A DNA stretch of 64,000 bases from Pseudomonadota bacterium (GTDB lineage Bacteria > Myxococcota_A > Polyangia > Haliangiales > Haliangiaceae), in the NCBI GenBank assembly GCA_022360315.1, contig JAKSDA010000614.1, forward strand, positions 1-64,000. Reading direction: 5' to 3'. Made by a program: the position numbers and the translations under genes. Below, piece after piece: positions 17,056 to 26,155 of the stretch; the stretch's first letter is position 1, and each line of letters opens with the position of its first letter. The notes under the pieces were generated by a model. The model saw nothing but the letters and a program-made list of their open reading frames with translations. It searched no databases and was not told the origin of the DNA.

Positions 17056-17480
17056 CACCCCTCCTGTTTCTTGATACCAAACGTGGACACAAAGCCTCGG
17101 CAACGAACGGAGGAGATTGTTCTCCGTTCCCGAACCGAGTATCAAGGGGAAGCAATGGCGCGGTGGGGTTTGCGTGTTGACCCAGGGACCGACGATTCCG
17201 GTGTAACATCGGGTCGAGCCGGCTGCAACCGTGAAGTAGGCTCGGGAGGTTGCCGGCCACCCCGTGGGCCGAGACGAACCGAAGTGGCAACGCACTTCGG
17301 CCGCAGCGGGTGTCTCAACCGAGGCATCCAAGCTGCAGACAGGACGGGTAGCGCTCGACAGCGCGAGAGGATTTCCCGCTCGCAGAACCGCACAGTGGTT
17401 GACACGGTGCAACGGCCAGTCGTATAAGCGGCGCGTCTCGAGACTGTCCCTTCAAGGTCATGATTTTCCAAGAGGTTGCC
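17056..17480. other. Divergent intergenic region with several hairpins
   Basis: This 425-bp gap separates the sensor-kinase and ATP synthase operons. It holds GAACGGAG-9 nt-CTCCGTTC (17105-17129), a GCCGG/CAACC to GGTTG/CCGGC bulged stem near 17218-17257, and CCGAAGTG-6 nt-CACTTCGG (17279-17300). The atp promoter lies near its right end. A non-coding RNA or operator array is possible, but no known RNA family was recognised. Confidence 0.45.
17399..17428 (+). promoter_or_regulatory. Promoter of the ATP synthase operon
   Basis: A perfect TTGACA (17399-17404) is followed by an 18-bp spacer and TATAAG (17423-17428). The inferred start is near 17435, about 45 nt before the atpF' ATG. Confidence 0.75.
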
Positions 17481-17957
17481 ATGCAAAAACCCGTGCTCAG
17501 CACTCTCGCGGCCGGGAGCGAGCATCCCCTGATCGATATCGACGGAACCATGTTCCTCCAGTTCGGCCTATTTTTGATCATGGCCGTACTGGCGACACAG
17601 TGGCTGTTCAAGCCCTATCTGCGCATGAGAGAGGAGCGGCGTGCCGGCATCGAAGGCGCCCGCGACGACGCCGAAAATCTCGCCGCAGAGGCCGGGGCGC
17701 GCAAGGCCGAATACGACTCCCGCATGGCCGCGGCACGTGCCCGAGCTCACGCCGAGCAGCGCACGATCCGCAGCGAGGCCACTGCCTATCAGCGCGAGGT
17801 CACCGACAAGGCCCGCAGCGAAGCCAACCAAACTCTGGCCAGTGCTCGGGCCAAGATCCGCAAGGAAGCCGAGGCGGCCCGTGCCGAACTTCTGCCTAGG
17901 GCCGACAATCTGGCCAGAGATATCGCCAGCAAACTGCTGTCGCGAAAGGTGGCGTGA
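17481..17957 (+). CDS. atpF': ATP synthase subunit b'
   Basis: The 158-aa product has one N-terminal membrane helix (MFLQFGLFLIMAVLATQWL) followed by a long charged alpha-helix rich in Ala, Arg and Glu, the peripheral-stalk architecture. ATG 17481 is preferred over ATG 17460 because AGAGG precedes it. Subunit b' pairs with b (next gene) to form the stator linking Fo to F1. It is the first gene of the cluster. Its stop overlaps a GTG that could start the next frame. Confidence 0.85.
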   Translation: MQKPVLSTLAAGSEHPLIDIDGTMFLQFGLFLIMAVLATQWLFKPYLRMREERRAGIEGARDDAENLAAEAGARKAEYDSRMAAARARAHAEQRTIRSEATAYQREVTDKARSEANQTLASARAKIRKEAEAARAELLPRADNLARDIASKLLSRKVA

Positions 17958-18052
17958 CAGAATACTCGAAAAGTGGCGTGAAAAGTACGTCCACAGACCG
18001 GCCCGTTCACCCGCCGCGGTACGGAAGATGGCACAGAAAGGTTGCTGGAACC

Positions 18053-18763
18053 ATGGCAGCACGTAGGACCAAAAAAACCGTTATAGGCACCGCGATCGCG
18101 TATTGTGCCCTGATCTTGCTCGCCTGTGGACTGGCCGGGGCTGCTGCGCCCAAATCCGGCGAGCACAGCGATCCCAATCCCGACCATTTCAACTGGACCG
18201 AACTCGACTACAAGGACAAAGACATCCACGGCGGAACGCTCGACCCCGGCGAGCAAGAGATGTCCCCGCCAGTGCTGCTCTTGTTCATGAACTTTGCCGT
18301 GGTCCTGTTCATTGTCGGCTGGAGACTCGCCCCGCCGGTAAAAGAATACGCCCGAAAGCGCCACACCAGTATCAAAGAGGCGCTCGAGGAGGCAGCCAGG
18401 CTGCGCGACGAGGCCCAGACCAAGCTCGACGAGTACACCGAGCAGGTCGCCAGGGCCGAGGCCGAAGTGGACAAACTGATCGAGGATATTCGGGCCAGTG
18501 CCGAGGCCGAGAAAAAGCGCATCGTGGCAGATGCCGAGGCGCAGGCCGAGGCCATGAAACGCGAGGCCGAGACCCGCATTGCTGCGGAGCTTTCTCGGGC
18601 CCGGCTGGAAATCGAGCGAGAAGTGGTCGCAAAGGCGGTCGCGGCGGCCGAAAAGCTGATCCGCGAAAACGCCACTGCCGGCGATCAAACCCAACTCGTC
18701 GACGTCTTCATCAGCGATATGCAAAAGCAAGCCGTCGCCACCCGCGAACAGGAAGGCGCATAA
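18053..18763 (+). CDS. atpF: ATP synthase subunit b, with signal-peptide-like N-terminus
   Basis: The 236-aa product starts with a basic stretch (MAARRTKK), a hydrophobic segment ending LILLACG that fits a lipobox, an acidic/histidine-containing spacer, a second hydrophobic helix (VLLLFMNFAVVLFIVGW) and a long stalk helix. The first segment looks like a cleavable lipoprotein signal, known as an N-terminal extension of b in some deltaproteobacteria. AAAGG lies upstream of ATG 18053. A GTG at 17954 overlapping the atpF' stop is an alternative start that would add 33 residues. The stalk holds F1 alpha3beta3 stationary. Confidence 0.85.
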   Translation: MAARRTKKTVIGTAIAYCALILLACGLAGAAAPKSGEHSDPNPDHFNWTELDYKDKDIHGGTLDPGEQEMSPPVLLLFMNFAVVLFIVGWRLAPPVKEYARKRHTSIKEALEEAARLRDEAQTKLDEYTEQVARAEAEVDKLIEDIRASAEAEKKRIVADAEAQAEAMKREAETRIAAELSRARLEIEREVVAKAVAAAEKLIRENATAGDQTQLVDVFISDMQKQAVATREQEGA

Positions 18764-19303
18764 ATGCCGCAAGGAAGCCTGGCTCGCCGATATGCCCGCG
18801 CCCTCATGGGCATTGGCATGGACAGCGACACGTACTCGTCGATCGGAAGTCAGCTCGACATCGTGGCCCGGGCCATGAAAACCTCCGACGAGCTGACCGA
18901 GACCCTGACCAATCCGGCATTTCCCCGCTCCGATCGGCAGAAGATCTTCGAGGCCATTCTCGATCGTATCGAGGCGTCCCCTGTGGTCAGAAACTTCATT
19001 TTGCTGCTGCTCGACCGGGAGCGAGTCGCGGCGCTGCCCGACATCTCGCGCGAGCTGAACGCCATGATCGACCAGCACATCGGTCGGGTAAAAGCCGAGG
19101 TCTCGTCGGCCGCTGCGCTCACGAAGGCTCAGCTGACCCAGCTCAAAACGATCCTGGAAACCATCAGCGGCAAGAGCGTGGAGCTCGAAAACAAAGAAGA
19201 CCCCGAACTGTTGGGCGGCATGGTGGCCAAGGTCGGAGACGTGGTCTACGACGGCAGCTTGCGCACCCAGTTATCACAAATTCGCCATAGCCTGACCAAA
19301 TAA
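18764..19303 (+). CDS. atpH: ATP synthase subunit delta
   Basis: The 179-aa product starts directly after the atpF stop codon and is typical delta/OSCP: LARRYARALMGIG at the N-terminus, NFILLLLDRER in the middle and PELLGGMVAKVGDVVYDGS near the C-terminus. Delta caps the alpha3beta3 hexamer and binds the b/b' stalk. Length is normal. Confidence 0.93.
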   Translation: MPQGSLARRYARALMGIGMDSDTYSSIGSQLDIVARAMKTSDELTETLTNPAFPRSDRQKIFEAILDRIEASPVVRNFILLLLDRERVAALPDISRELNAMIDQHIGRVKAEVSSAAALTKAQLTQLKTILETISGKSVELENKEDPELLGGMVAKVGDVVYDGSLRTQLSQIRHSLTK

Positions 19304-19465
19304 TGAGGATCTATACACCGATCGCAACTATACGATCCACCTACCGGCTCCCAACCGACGATCGAGCCGTGATCGCGCTCCGGCGGGCCAATCGGCCATA
19401 TGCCGGCGGACGCGCCAGAACGCCAAAGAATCACAGCTAGGGACCACACGCAAGGGACCAACCAA

Positions 19466-21007
19466 ATGGAAATCAGGGCTGCAGAGATCAGCGACATCAT
19501 CCGCAAGCAGATCGAAGACTACGAAAAACGCGTCGAAGTCACCGAGACCGGCACGGTGCTCACCGCCGGAGATGGCATCGCTCGCGTGTACGGTCTATCC
19601 GGTGCCATGGCCGGTGAGCTTCTCGAGTTTACCGGGGTCGGCGGCGAAAGCGTACAGGGCATGGTGCTCAACCTCGAGGAAGACAACGTCGGCGTCGCTC
19701 TACTGGGCCATTTCGAGGCCATCCGAGAGGGCGATATAGCCAAGCGGACCGGCCGCATTGTCGAGGTTCCGGTCGGCGACGAGCTGCTCGGCCGCGTGGT
19801 CAACTCCATCGGGATTCCGATTGACGGTGGCAAGCCCATTACCGGACAGCAAACCCGCAAAGTCGAGATCAAGGCGCCGGGCATCATGGCTCGCAAGTCG
19901 GTGCACGAGCCGCTGCAGACCGGTATTAAGGCGATTGATTCGATGATCCCGATCGGGCGCGGCCAGCGCGAGCTCATCATCGGCGACCGCGGCACCGGCA
20001 AGACTGCCGTGGCCCTCGACACCATCATCAACCAAAAGGGCGAGGACGTGCAGTGCTTCTACGTGGCCATTGGCCAGAAGCAGTCCACGGTTGCCAGTGT
20101 GGTCGACAAGCTGAAAAAGTCGGGCGCTTTCGACTTCACCACGGTCATCGTGGCCGGTGCCTCGGAGCCGGCGCCGCTGCAATTCATCGCGCCCTATACC
20201 GGCGTGACCATGGCCGAGCACTATCGCGACAACGGCAAACACGCTCTCATCATCTACGACGACCTGTCCAAACAGGCGGTCGCCTACCGCCAGATGTCGC
20301 TGCTCTTGCGCCGCCCGCCCGGACGCGAAGCGTATCCCGGCGACGTTTTCTTTCTGCACAGCCGCCTGCTCGAACGCGCGGCCAAGATGAGCGACGAAGA
20401 GGGCGCCGGCAGCCTCACCGCTCTGCCCATCATCGAAACCCAGGCCGGCGACGTGTCGGCGTACATCCCGACCAACGTCATCTCGATCACTGATGGGCAG
20501 ATTTTCCTCGAGACCGACCTGTTTTACTCGGGAATCCGCCCGGCGGTGAACGTCGGTATTTCGGTCAGTCGGGTCGGCGGCAACGCACAGGCCAAGGCGA
20601 TGAGAAAGGTCGCCGGCAAGCTGCGCCTGGATCTGGCGTCATTTCGCGAAATGGCCGCATTTGCCCAGTTTGGCTCTGATCTCGACAAGGCGACCCGGCT
20701 CCAGCTAGCCCGCGGCGAGCGCATGACCGAGTTGCTCAAACAGGGCCAATACAGTCCGTTGCCCATGCAGGAACAGGTTGTAATCATCTTTGCTGGCATC
20801 AACGGCTTTGTCGACGACTACCCGATGGATGTGCTCGCCCGCTACGAGAAGGAACTGCTCTTATTCATGAAGGCGAATAAAGCGGACATTCTCGATGCCC
20901 TCAAGACTACCGGCAAACTCGACGAGGGATTGGAGAGCAATCTGCGCGACGCACTCACCGAGTTTGCCAAGACCTTCTCGGTCGAGGACAGCGGCGAATC
21001 GAACTGA
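19466..21007 (+). CDS. atpA: ATP synthase subunit alpha
   Basis: The 513-aa product has MEIRAAEISDIIRKQIEDY at the start, P-loop GDRGTGKT, and SVSRVGGNAQAKAMRKVAG near the C-terminal domain. Alpha binds nucleotide non-catalytically in F1. ATG 19466 is preceded by AAGGGA. The 162-bp gap after atpH is larger than the other spacings in the operon and has no recognisable gene. Confidence 0.97.
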   Translation: MEIRAAEISDIIRKQIEDYEKRVEVTETGTVLTAGDGIARVYGLSGAMAGELLEFTGVGGESVQGMVLNLEEDNVGVALLGHFEAIREGDIAKRTGRIVEVPVGDELLGRVVNSIGIPIDGGKPITGQQTRKVEIKAPGIMARKSVHEPLQTGIKAIDSMIPIGRGQRELIIGDRGTGKTAVALDTIINQKGEDVQCFYVAIGQKQSTVASVVDKLKKSGAFDFTTVIVAGASEPAPLQFIAPYTGVTMAEHYRDNGKHALIIYDDLSKQAVAYRQMSLLLRRPPGREAYPGDVFFLHSRLLERAAKMSDEEGAGSLTALPIIETQAGDVSAYIPTNVISITDGQIFLETDLFYSGIRPAVNVGISVSRVGGNAQAKAMRKVAGKLRLDLASFREMAAFAQFGSDLDKATRLQLARGERMTELLKQGQYSPLPMQEQVVIIFAGINGFVDDYPMDVLARYEKELLLFMKANKADILDALKTTGKLDEGLESNLRDALTEFAKTFSVEDSGESN

Positions 21008-21082
21008 TCGAGCGCAATCTAATCGTCCCGGCGAGCACGCCGGAGCAAGAATCATCTAGAGGCACAAAGTCCAGGACGCGCC

Positions 21083-21949
21083 ATGCCATCACTCAAGGCC
21101 ATACGCAAGCGCATCACCACGGTGAAGAACACCCAGAAGATCACCCGGGCCATGAAGCTGGTGGCTGCGGCCAAGCTGCGCCGGGCCCAAGACGCCATCA
21201 TCGCGGCCCGTCCCTACTCGCGCGCGCTGCGCCGGGTAGTCGCCGAGCTGGCCAGAACCGAACGCGATGCCCATCCGCTCTTTGCCGAGCGCACGGGCAA
21301 GAAGGCATCGATCGTCATGCTGACCAGCGATCGCGGTCTGGCCGGTGCATTTAACTCGACCATTATCCGCAAGGTCGAGAGTTTCGTCGATACTGAGCTG
21401 TCCGACTACACCGACGTATCGCTCCGTGCGGTGGGCCGCAAGGGCAACGATTATTTCAAGCGGCGCAATGCCAATATTGCCAGCTACGACCACGCTCCCA
21501 CCTCGGATAGTGCCCTCGGCCTCTCGCACGACCTGGCCAACAAGGTGATCGACGATTTTCTCGAGGACCGGGTCGCCCAGGTATTCCTGATATTTAACGA
21601 GTTCAAGAGCGCCATCTCGCAGGGGGTCGTGGCCCATCAACTCCTGCCCATCGAGCCGCTCGAGACCGATGAAGACGGAGGGCTCAGCGGAGATTTTCTC
21701 TACGAGCCCGACAAGGAAGAGCTTTTGAGCCATCTGGCTCCGCTGTACATTCAAAACGGCATTTACACTGCGGCCCTCGAGTCGATCGCCTCCGAGTTCG
21801 GGGCCCGCATGACCGCCATGGACAACGCGACCCGCAACGCGGGCGAGATGATCGGCAACCTCACACTGCAATACAACCGGGCTCGCCAGGCGGCGATTAC
21901 CAAAGAGCTCATGGAAATCATCGGCGGCGCAGAAGCCCTCAAGGGATAG
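21083..21949 (+). CDS. atpG: ATP synthase subunit gamma
   Basis: The 288-aa central-shaft subunit begins MPSLKAIRKRITTVKNTQKI and ends with the conserved LQYNRARQAAITKELMEIIG, the two helices that form the rotating coiled coil. TSDRGLAGAFNS is the conserved mid-domain motif. It follows atpA by 75 bp and precedes atpD by 10 bp. Confidence 0.97.
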   Translation: MPSLKAIRKRITTVKNTQKITRAMKLVAAAKLRRAQDAIIAARPYSRALRRVVAELARTERDAHPLFAERTGKKASIVMLTSDRGLAGAFNSTIIRKVESFVDTELSDYTDVSLRAVGRKGNDYFKRRNANIASYDHAPTSDSALGLSHDLANKVIDDFLEDRVAQVFLIFNEFKSAISQGVVAHQLLPIEPLETDEDGGLSGDFLYEPDKEELLSHLAPLYIQNGIYTAALESIASEFGARMTAMDNATRNAGEMIGNLTLQYNRARQAAITKELMEIIGGAEALKG

Positions 21950-21959
21950 AGAGACGCAC

Positions 21960-23408
21960 ATGGCTATTTCGCAAAACTCCATTGGCAGCATCGTTCAAGT
22001 CATCGGTCCGGTCGTGGACGTCGCTTTCGAGTCGGCCGAGCTTCCCGAGATCGGCACGGCCCTTACCATCAGCAATCCGGCCATCAACGACCAATCGGAC
22101 AATCTCACCGTCGAGGTGGCACAACACCTCGGCGAAAAGCTCGTGCGCACCGTCGCAATGGATACAACAGACGGTCTGGTCCGGGGCATGGACGTGAAGA
22201 ATACCAACGCGCCGATCAGCGTACCGGTGGGCCGCGGCGTGCTCGGCCGCATCCTCAATGTGGTCGGCGATCCGGTCGACGGCTTTGGCCCGGTCGAGTT
22301 CGAGCGCCGCGATCCCATCCATCGTCCACCGCCTTCCTTCACCCAGCAGAGCGTCGAAGTCGAGGCGTTCGAAACCGGTATCAAGGTCATCGATTTACTG
22401 GCTCCCTATCGACGAGGTGGAAAGATCGGCCTGTTTGGTGGTGCCGGGGTCGGCAAGACGGTCATCATCATGGAGCTCATCAACAATGTGGCCAAAAAAC
22501 ACGGTGGTTTCTCCGTGTTTGCTGGGGTTGGCGAGCGAACTCGTGAAGGCAACGATCTGTGGCACGAGATGAACGAATCCAAGCTGTCTGACGGCAGTAC
22601 TGTGTTGCAGAACGCCGCGCTCATCTACGGCCAGATGAACGAACCGCCGGGTGCCCGCGCCCGGGTCGGTCTGAGCGCCCTCACCGTGGCCGAATATTTC
22701 CGCGACGTCGAGAAGCAGGATGTGCTTCTTTTCGTGGACAACATTTTCCGCTTCACTCAGGCCGGTTCCGAGGTATCCGCACTGCTCGGCCGTATTCCCT
22801 CGGCGGTTGGGTACCAGCCCACTCTGTCCACCGAGATGGGCGAGTTGCAGGAGCGCATCACCTCGACCACAGAGGGCTCGATCACCTCGGTACAGGCCAT
22901 TTACGTGCCGGCTGACGATCTCACCGACCCGGCCCCGGCCACGGCATTTGCCCATCTCGACGCGACCACGGTGCTCAACCGCGCCATCGCCGAGAAGGGA
23001 ATTTATCCCGCCGTCGATCCGCTCGATTCGACCTCGACCATTCTTTCGCCGCAGGTCGTGGGTGACCGTCACTACCAGGTAGCCCGCGAAGTTCAGCGCG
23101 TCCTCCAGCGCTACAAAGATCTTCAGGACATCATTGCGATTCTCGGTATGGACGAGCTCAGCGAAGACGATAAACTCCTGGTCGAACGCGCCCGCAAGAT
23201 CGAAAAATTCCTCGGCCAGCCGTTCCATGTCGCCGAGCAGTTCACCGGCCGTGCCGGGGTCTATGTATCGATCGACGACACCGTGCGCAGCTTTGAGGAA
23301 ATCCTCGACGGCAAACACGACAGTGTACCCGAGCAGGCATTCTCAATGGTCGGCACAATTGAAGATGTGATCAAGCAGGCCGAGGAGTTGGCCAAGAGAG
23401 CTGCGTAG
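21960..23408 (+). CDS. atpD: ATP synthase subunit beta
   Basis: The 482-aa catalytic subunit shows P-loop GGAGVGKTV, the catalytic GERTREGNDL and the DELSEDDK signature before the C-terminal domain (MDELSEDDKLLVERAR). It hydrolyses or makes ATP at the alpha/beta interface. Ten bases separate it from atpG. Confidence 0.98.
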   Translation: MAISQNSIGSIVQVIGPVVDVAFESAELPEIGTALTISNPAINDQSDNLTVEVAQHLGEKLVRTVAMDTTDGLVRGMDVKNTNAPISVPVGRGVLGRILNVVGDPVDGFGPVEFERRDPIHRPPPSFTQQSVEVEAFETGIKVIDLLAPYRRGGKIGLFGGAGVGKTVIIMELINNVAKKHGGFSVFAGVGERTREGNDLWHEMNESKLSDGSTVLQNAALIYGQMNEPPGARARVGLSALTVAEYFRDVEKQDVLLFVDNIFRFTQAGSEVSALLGRIPSAVGYQPTLSTEMGELQERITSTTEGSITSVQAIYVPADDLTDPAPATAFAHLDATTVLNRAIAEKGIYPAVDPLDSTSTILSPQVVGDRHYQVAREVQRVLQRYKDLQDIIAILGMDELSEDDKLLVERARKIEKFLGQPFHVAEQFTGRAGVYVSIDDTVRSFEEILDGKHDSVPEQAFSMVGTIEDVIKQAEELAKRAA

Positions 23409-23410
23409 CC

Positions 23411-23845
23411 ATGGCACCTCAATTTACCCTGTCTACATCTCTGAACGTCAACGTGGTCACGCCACGGGGACAAATCACCGAGATCGAGACCAATGCGGTG
23501 ACTGCGCCGGGCGAACTGGGTGAATTCGAAATTTTGCCCGGCCATATTCCATTTCTCACCTCGCTTCATCCCGGGGTCATGATTATTGGCGAGGGTGAAG
23601 AAGCGTCCGTTTACGCGGTCAGTCGCGGTTATCTCCGAGTCGACCGCAGCGGTGCTGTCGAAGTACTGGTCGAGCGCGTGGTGGCAGGCCAAGACGTCGA
23701 TGTAAAGACCGCCACCGAAGAACGCGACGAGGCCAGAGCCGCACTCGACGAGTGGAAGCTCAAGCCGCAAGACGCGGAGTGGAAAAACCTCAAAGACCGC
23801 TTCGAATGGGCGCAGGCTCGGCTAGATGCCCAAACACGGGCGTGA
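23411..23845 (+). CDS. atpC: ATP synthase subunit epsilon
   Basis: The 144-aa product has the beta-sandwich motifs VVTPRGQI, TAPGELGEFEILPGH and VYAVSRGYLRVDRSG, followed by a C-terminal helical hairpin (ATEERDEARAALDEWK), the part that can inhibit hydrolysis. It starts two bases after atpD and ends the operon. atpI, atpB and atpE are not in the window, so the Fo a/c genes are elsewhere, as in other deltaproteobacteria. Confidence 0.93.
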   Translation: MAPQFTLSTSLNVNVVTPRGQITEIETNAVTAPGELGEFEILPGHIPFLTSLHPGVMIIGEGEEASVYAVSRGYLRVDRSGAVEVLVERVVAGQDVDVKTATEERDEARAALDEWKLKPQDAEWKNLKDRFEWAQARLDAQTRA

Positions 23846-24054
23846 TCGCCCGACCGAGGCAGCGCGGCCGGAGTCAGTATCAGGCGGCGGCCGAGCCCAG
23901 GATAGCGAGAGTGGCGAAGAACTGAAACAGCGCAGCGCTCTCGTCCCGGCAGCGGAGCAATGGCCGGTCCAAGGGGCGACCGTGCTGGCCATGCCGGGAT
24001 CACACCGCGCCGACGCGCACAGCCCTATACGGCCACGTTGGAGAAGAATGCAAC

Positions 24055-24756
24055 TTAACGCGTCTCTGCCCGGTCGATCGCCCTGGCACGTGCACTGGTC
24101 AAGAAGTAGTCACCGTATTCCATCCAGCAAGTTTCGACGGCAAGAGCAGGATCCGACACAAAGTGTATCGCAACCGCCGCGCTTCCGTTGTCTGCGGGCC
24201 AGACACTCACCTCGCGAAACCCGACATAGCGTTTCACGAACGGATCGATCGCCTTGTAGATGGCCTCTTTGAGCGAGAAGCGCAGGAGCACGGCTCGGCT
24301 TCGACCGGCCTCGGACAGACGATCGATTTCGTCCTTTTCCCGGGGTGTTAGCACCCGGCGAGCAATACCCTTCACCGGTGCGCTGTGGTCCTCGAGATCG
24401 ACTCCCAGAGTCCAGCCCGCAGCCTCGGAAACCATGGCTACGGCAAGCGTTCGCTTGTGACTGATCGACCCCACCACTGTGGAGGGGAGAATCGGGGCTC
24501 CGCGGTCGTCGGGCAGGATCGAATCCGCTTTCACACCAAGTCGCTGCAATGCCCGCCGCATGGCGATCCGCCCGGCGACCCAGGTGCTCTGGCGACCCTG
24601 AGCCAGCGCGGTCGCATAACGCTGCTCTTCACCGCTGAGTCGACCGAGTGCCTCGTCGGGCAAAGCGCCTTGCCATGGCGGAATATGAACGCCAGAACAC
24701 AGTCCATGAGCTAGCTGAAGGTCGAAAACGACGGAAAAGCCCGGGTTTGCCTGCAT
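24055..24756 (-). CDS. 4'-phosphopantetheinyl transferase (Sfp/EntD type)
   Basis: The 233-aa protein carries the three Sfp motifs: GSISHKRTLAVA, GVDLEDHS and RFSLKEAIYKAID. These enzymes move phosphopantetheine from CoA to a serine of acyl or peptidyl carrier proteins. EntD-like features (GRIAMRRALQRLG and the ISHKR pattern) suggest a secondary-metabolism or polyketide role. No carrier-protein gene is nearby. It is convergent with the atp operon and divergent from the J-domain operon. Confidence 0.9.
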   Translation of the reverse strand: MQANPGFSVVFDLQLAHGLCSGVHIPPWQGALPDEALGRLSGEEQRYATALAQGRQSTWVAGRIAMRRALQRLGVKADSILPDDRGAPILPSTVVGSISHKRTLAVAMVSEAAGWTLGVDLEDHSAPVKGIARRVLTPREKDEIDRLSEAGRSRAVLLRFSLKEAIYKAIDPFVKRYVGFREVSVWPADNGSAAVAIHFVSDPALAVETCWMEYGDYFLTSARARAIDRAETR

Positions 24757-24833
24757 AGTTGCCAGTCGTCCGTCTATTATGGGCCCATCTCATCCTTGCA
24801 GCCTCTTGATCACAATGCAACTGCCCGGTTTTC

Positions 24834-24863
24834 TTGCGAGACCGACAAGGGCCTTTCTATAAT
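24834..24863 (+). promoter_or_regulatory. Promoter of the J-domain/Hsp70 operon
   Basis: TTGCGA (24834-24839), an 18-bp spacer and a perfect TATAAT (24858-24863). The start site would fall at about 24870, so the message for the ATG at 24873 would be almost leaderless. Confidence 0.7.
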
Positions 24864-24872
24864 CTGTAGCTT

Positions 24873-26153
24873 ATGGCGTCGCCGCCGATAAGTATCAAAC
24901 TCCGCTGCACTTCCTGGAAGCAGCTCGCTGCGATCTACGAGCGAGATCTCAGGCGCAGTTCCGTTTTTCTCAAATCGGCTGCCCCGCCGCCAGTTGGTAC
25001 CCAGGTCCGTATCAACCTCACCCTGCCGACTCAAACACTCATCATTCTCAACGGCACGGTCGACCGCCACGTGGGCGCCGGAGAGCTCAATGGTCGCGGC
25101 CCGGGGGTCGATATCAAGCTGAACAGTGTGCCGCAGAGCGCGATGTGGATCATCGAATCCGCCCTCGACGCAGCTCGACGCGAGGAGGCAGCAAGCCAGC
25201 AAAAAACCGGAGTCCGCGAGCCCGAAGAGTCCGCGTCAGACGTCGAACTGGAGGCGGGCGAGAAGTATGTCGCGGCCGAGGAAGAACTCATCGCCGCACT
25301 GTCACAAGAACTCGAAGCACTGCGCAAGCTGAATGCATTTCAGGTGCTGGGGTTGAGCTATGGGGCTAGTGACGAAGAGATCCGGGCAGCGTTTGGGCAG
25401 CTCACCAAGCGCTATCATCCGGATCGCTTCGCGCGGTATGAGAGCAGTGAGGCCCGGCAGATGGCTGCCGAGATCTTCATTCACATCCGCGATGCCTACC
25501 AGCGCCTGGAGAATCCCGACAGCCGGGCCAAGCTCATCGCGCATCTCGACAGGCGTCGGGCAGCTCAGCGATCGGCCCGGGCGGTGGCGCCGCAGACCCC
25601 GCCCGATGTCGCTCCGGCGACCAGGCCTTACAGCGCGGAGCCGCCATCGGTTCCGGCGGCAAGCGCACAACCGCCGGTGGCAAAGCCTCAGCGTGCGCCC
25701 ATGATCGCGGAGAGGCAGCCATCTTCTTCGGTGGTCCCGAACGAACCGCCACCACTTCCTCCACCACCTCCAGCGGCCAATGTGCCGCCTACTCCGGCGG
25801 TCGAAAGCACTGCCGAGCCAGCAGAGCGCGCTTCGGGCTCACAGCCGGCAATCCATTACAATCAGGCATACAGCCTGCTCGACAGCGGTCAGCACGCCGA
25901 GGCCCTCTCGGTATTCAAATTGGCTACTCGCCGCAACCCAAACGATCGCGAAGCGCGCATCGGTCTGGAGCTCGCCGAAGGACACAAAGCACTTTCTCTG
26001 CGCGATCGCCTCGAAGCAGCACAGCGTTTCGAGGCCGTGCTCGAGATGGATCCCAACAATGAACGCGCGGCCCGCCAACTCGCAGAGATGCGCCGGCAGG
26101 CTACTGCCGAGCGCAAGAACTTGTTGTCGCGACTGCTGAAGCAGAAGGAGTGA
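24873..26153 (+). CDS. PilZ-like / J-domain / TPR mosaic protein
   Basis: The 426-aa protein has three parts. Residues 1-85 look like a PilZ-type beta-barrel (PPPVGTQVRINLTLP, RGPGVDIKL) but lack the RxxxR and (D/N)xSxxG c-di-GMP motifs. Residues 153-215 are a J-domain with HPD at 182-184. A Pro/Ala-rich linker then leads to C-terminal TPR repeats (YNQAYSLLDSGQHAEALSVF, RLEAAQRFEAVLEMDPN). J-domains stimulate Hsp70 ATPase, and an Hsp70 follows immediately, with AAGGAG inside the end of this gene. The likely role is delivery of specific clients to that Hsp70. Confidence 0.85.
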   Translation: MASPPISIKLRCTSWKQLAAIYERDLRRSSVFLKSAAPPPVGTQVRINLTLPTQTLIILNGTVDRHVGAGELNGRGPGVDIKLNSVPQSAMWIIESALDAARREEAASQQKTGVREPEESASDVELEAGEKYVAAEEELIAALSQELEALRKLNAFQVLGLSYGASDEEIRAAFGQLTKRYHPDRFARYESSEARQMAAEIFIHIRDAYQRLENPDSRAKLIAHLDRRRAAQRSARAVAPQTPPDVAPATRPYSAEPPSVPAASAQPPVAKPQRAPMIAERQPSSSVVPNEPPPLPPPPPAANVPPTPAVESTAEPAERASGSQPAIHYNQAYSLLDSGQHAEALSVFKLATRRNPNDREARIGLELAEGHKALSLRDRLEAAQRFEAVLEMDPNNERAARQLAEMRRQATAERKNLLSRLLKQKE

Positions 26154-26155
26154 GC

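Noticed and set aside
17190..17310. Possible riboswitch or RNase P/SRP RNA
   Set aside because: None of the conserved sequence blocks of these RNAs was present; only hairpins remain.
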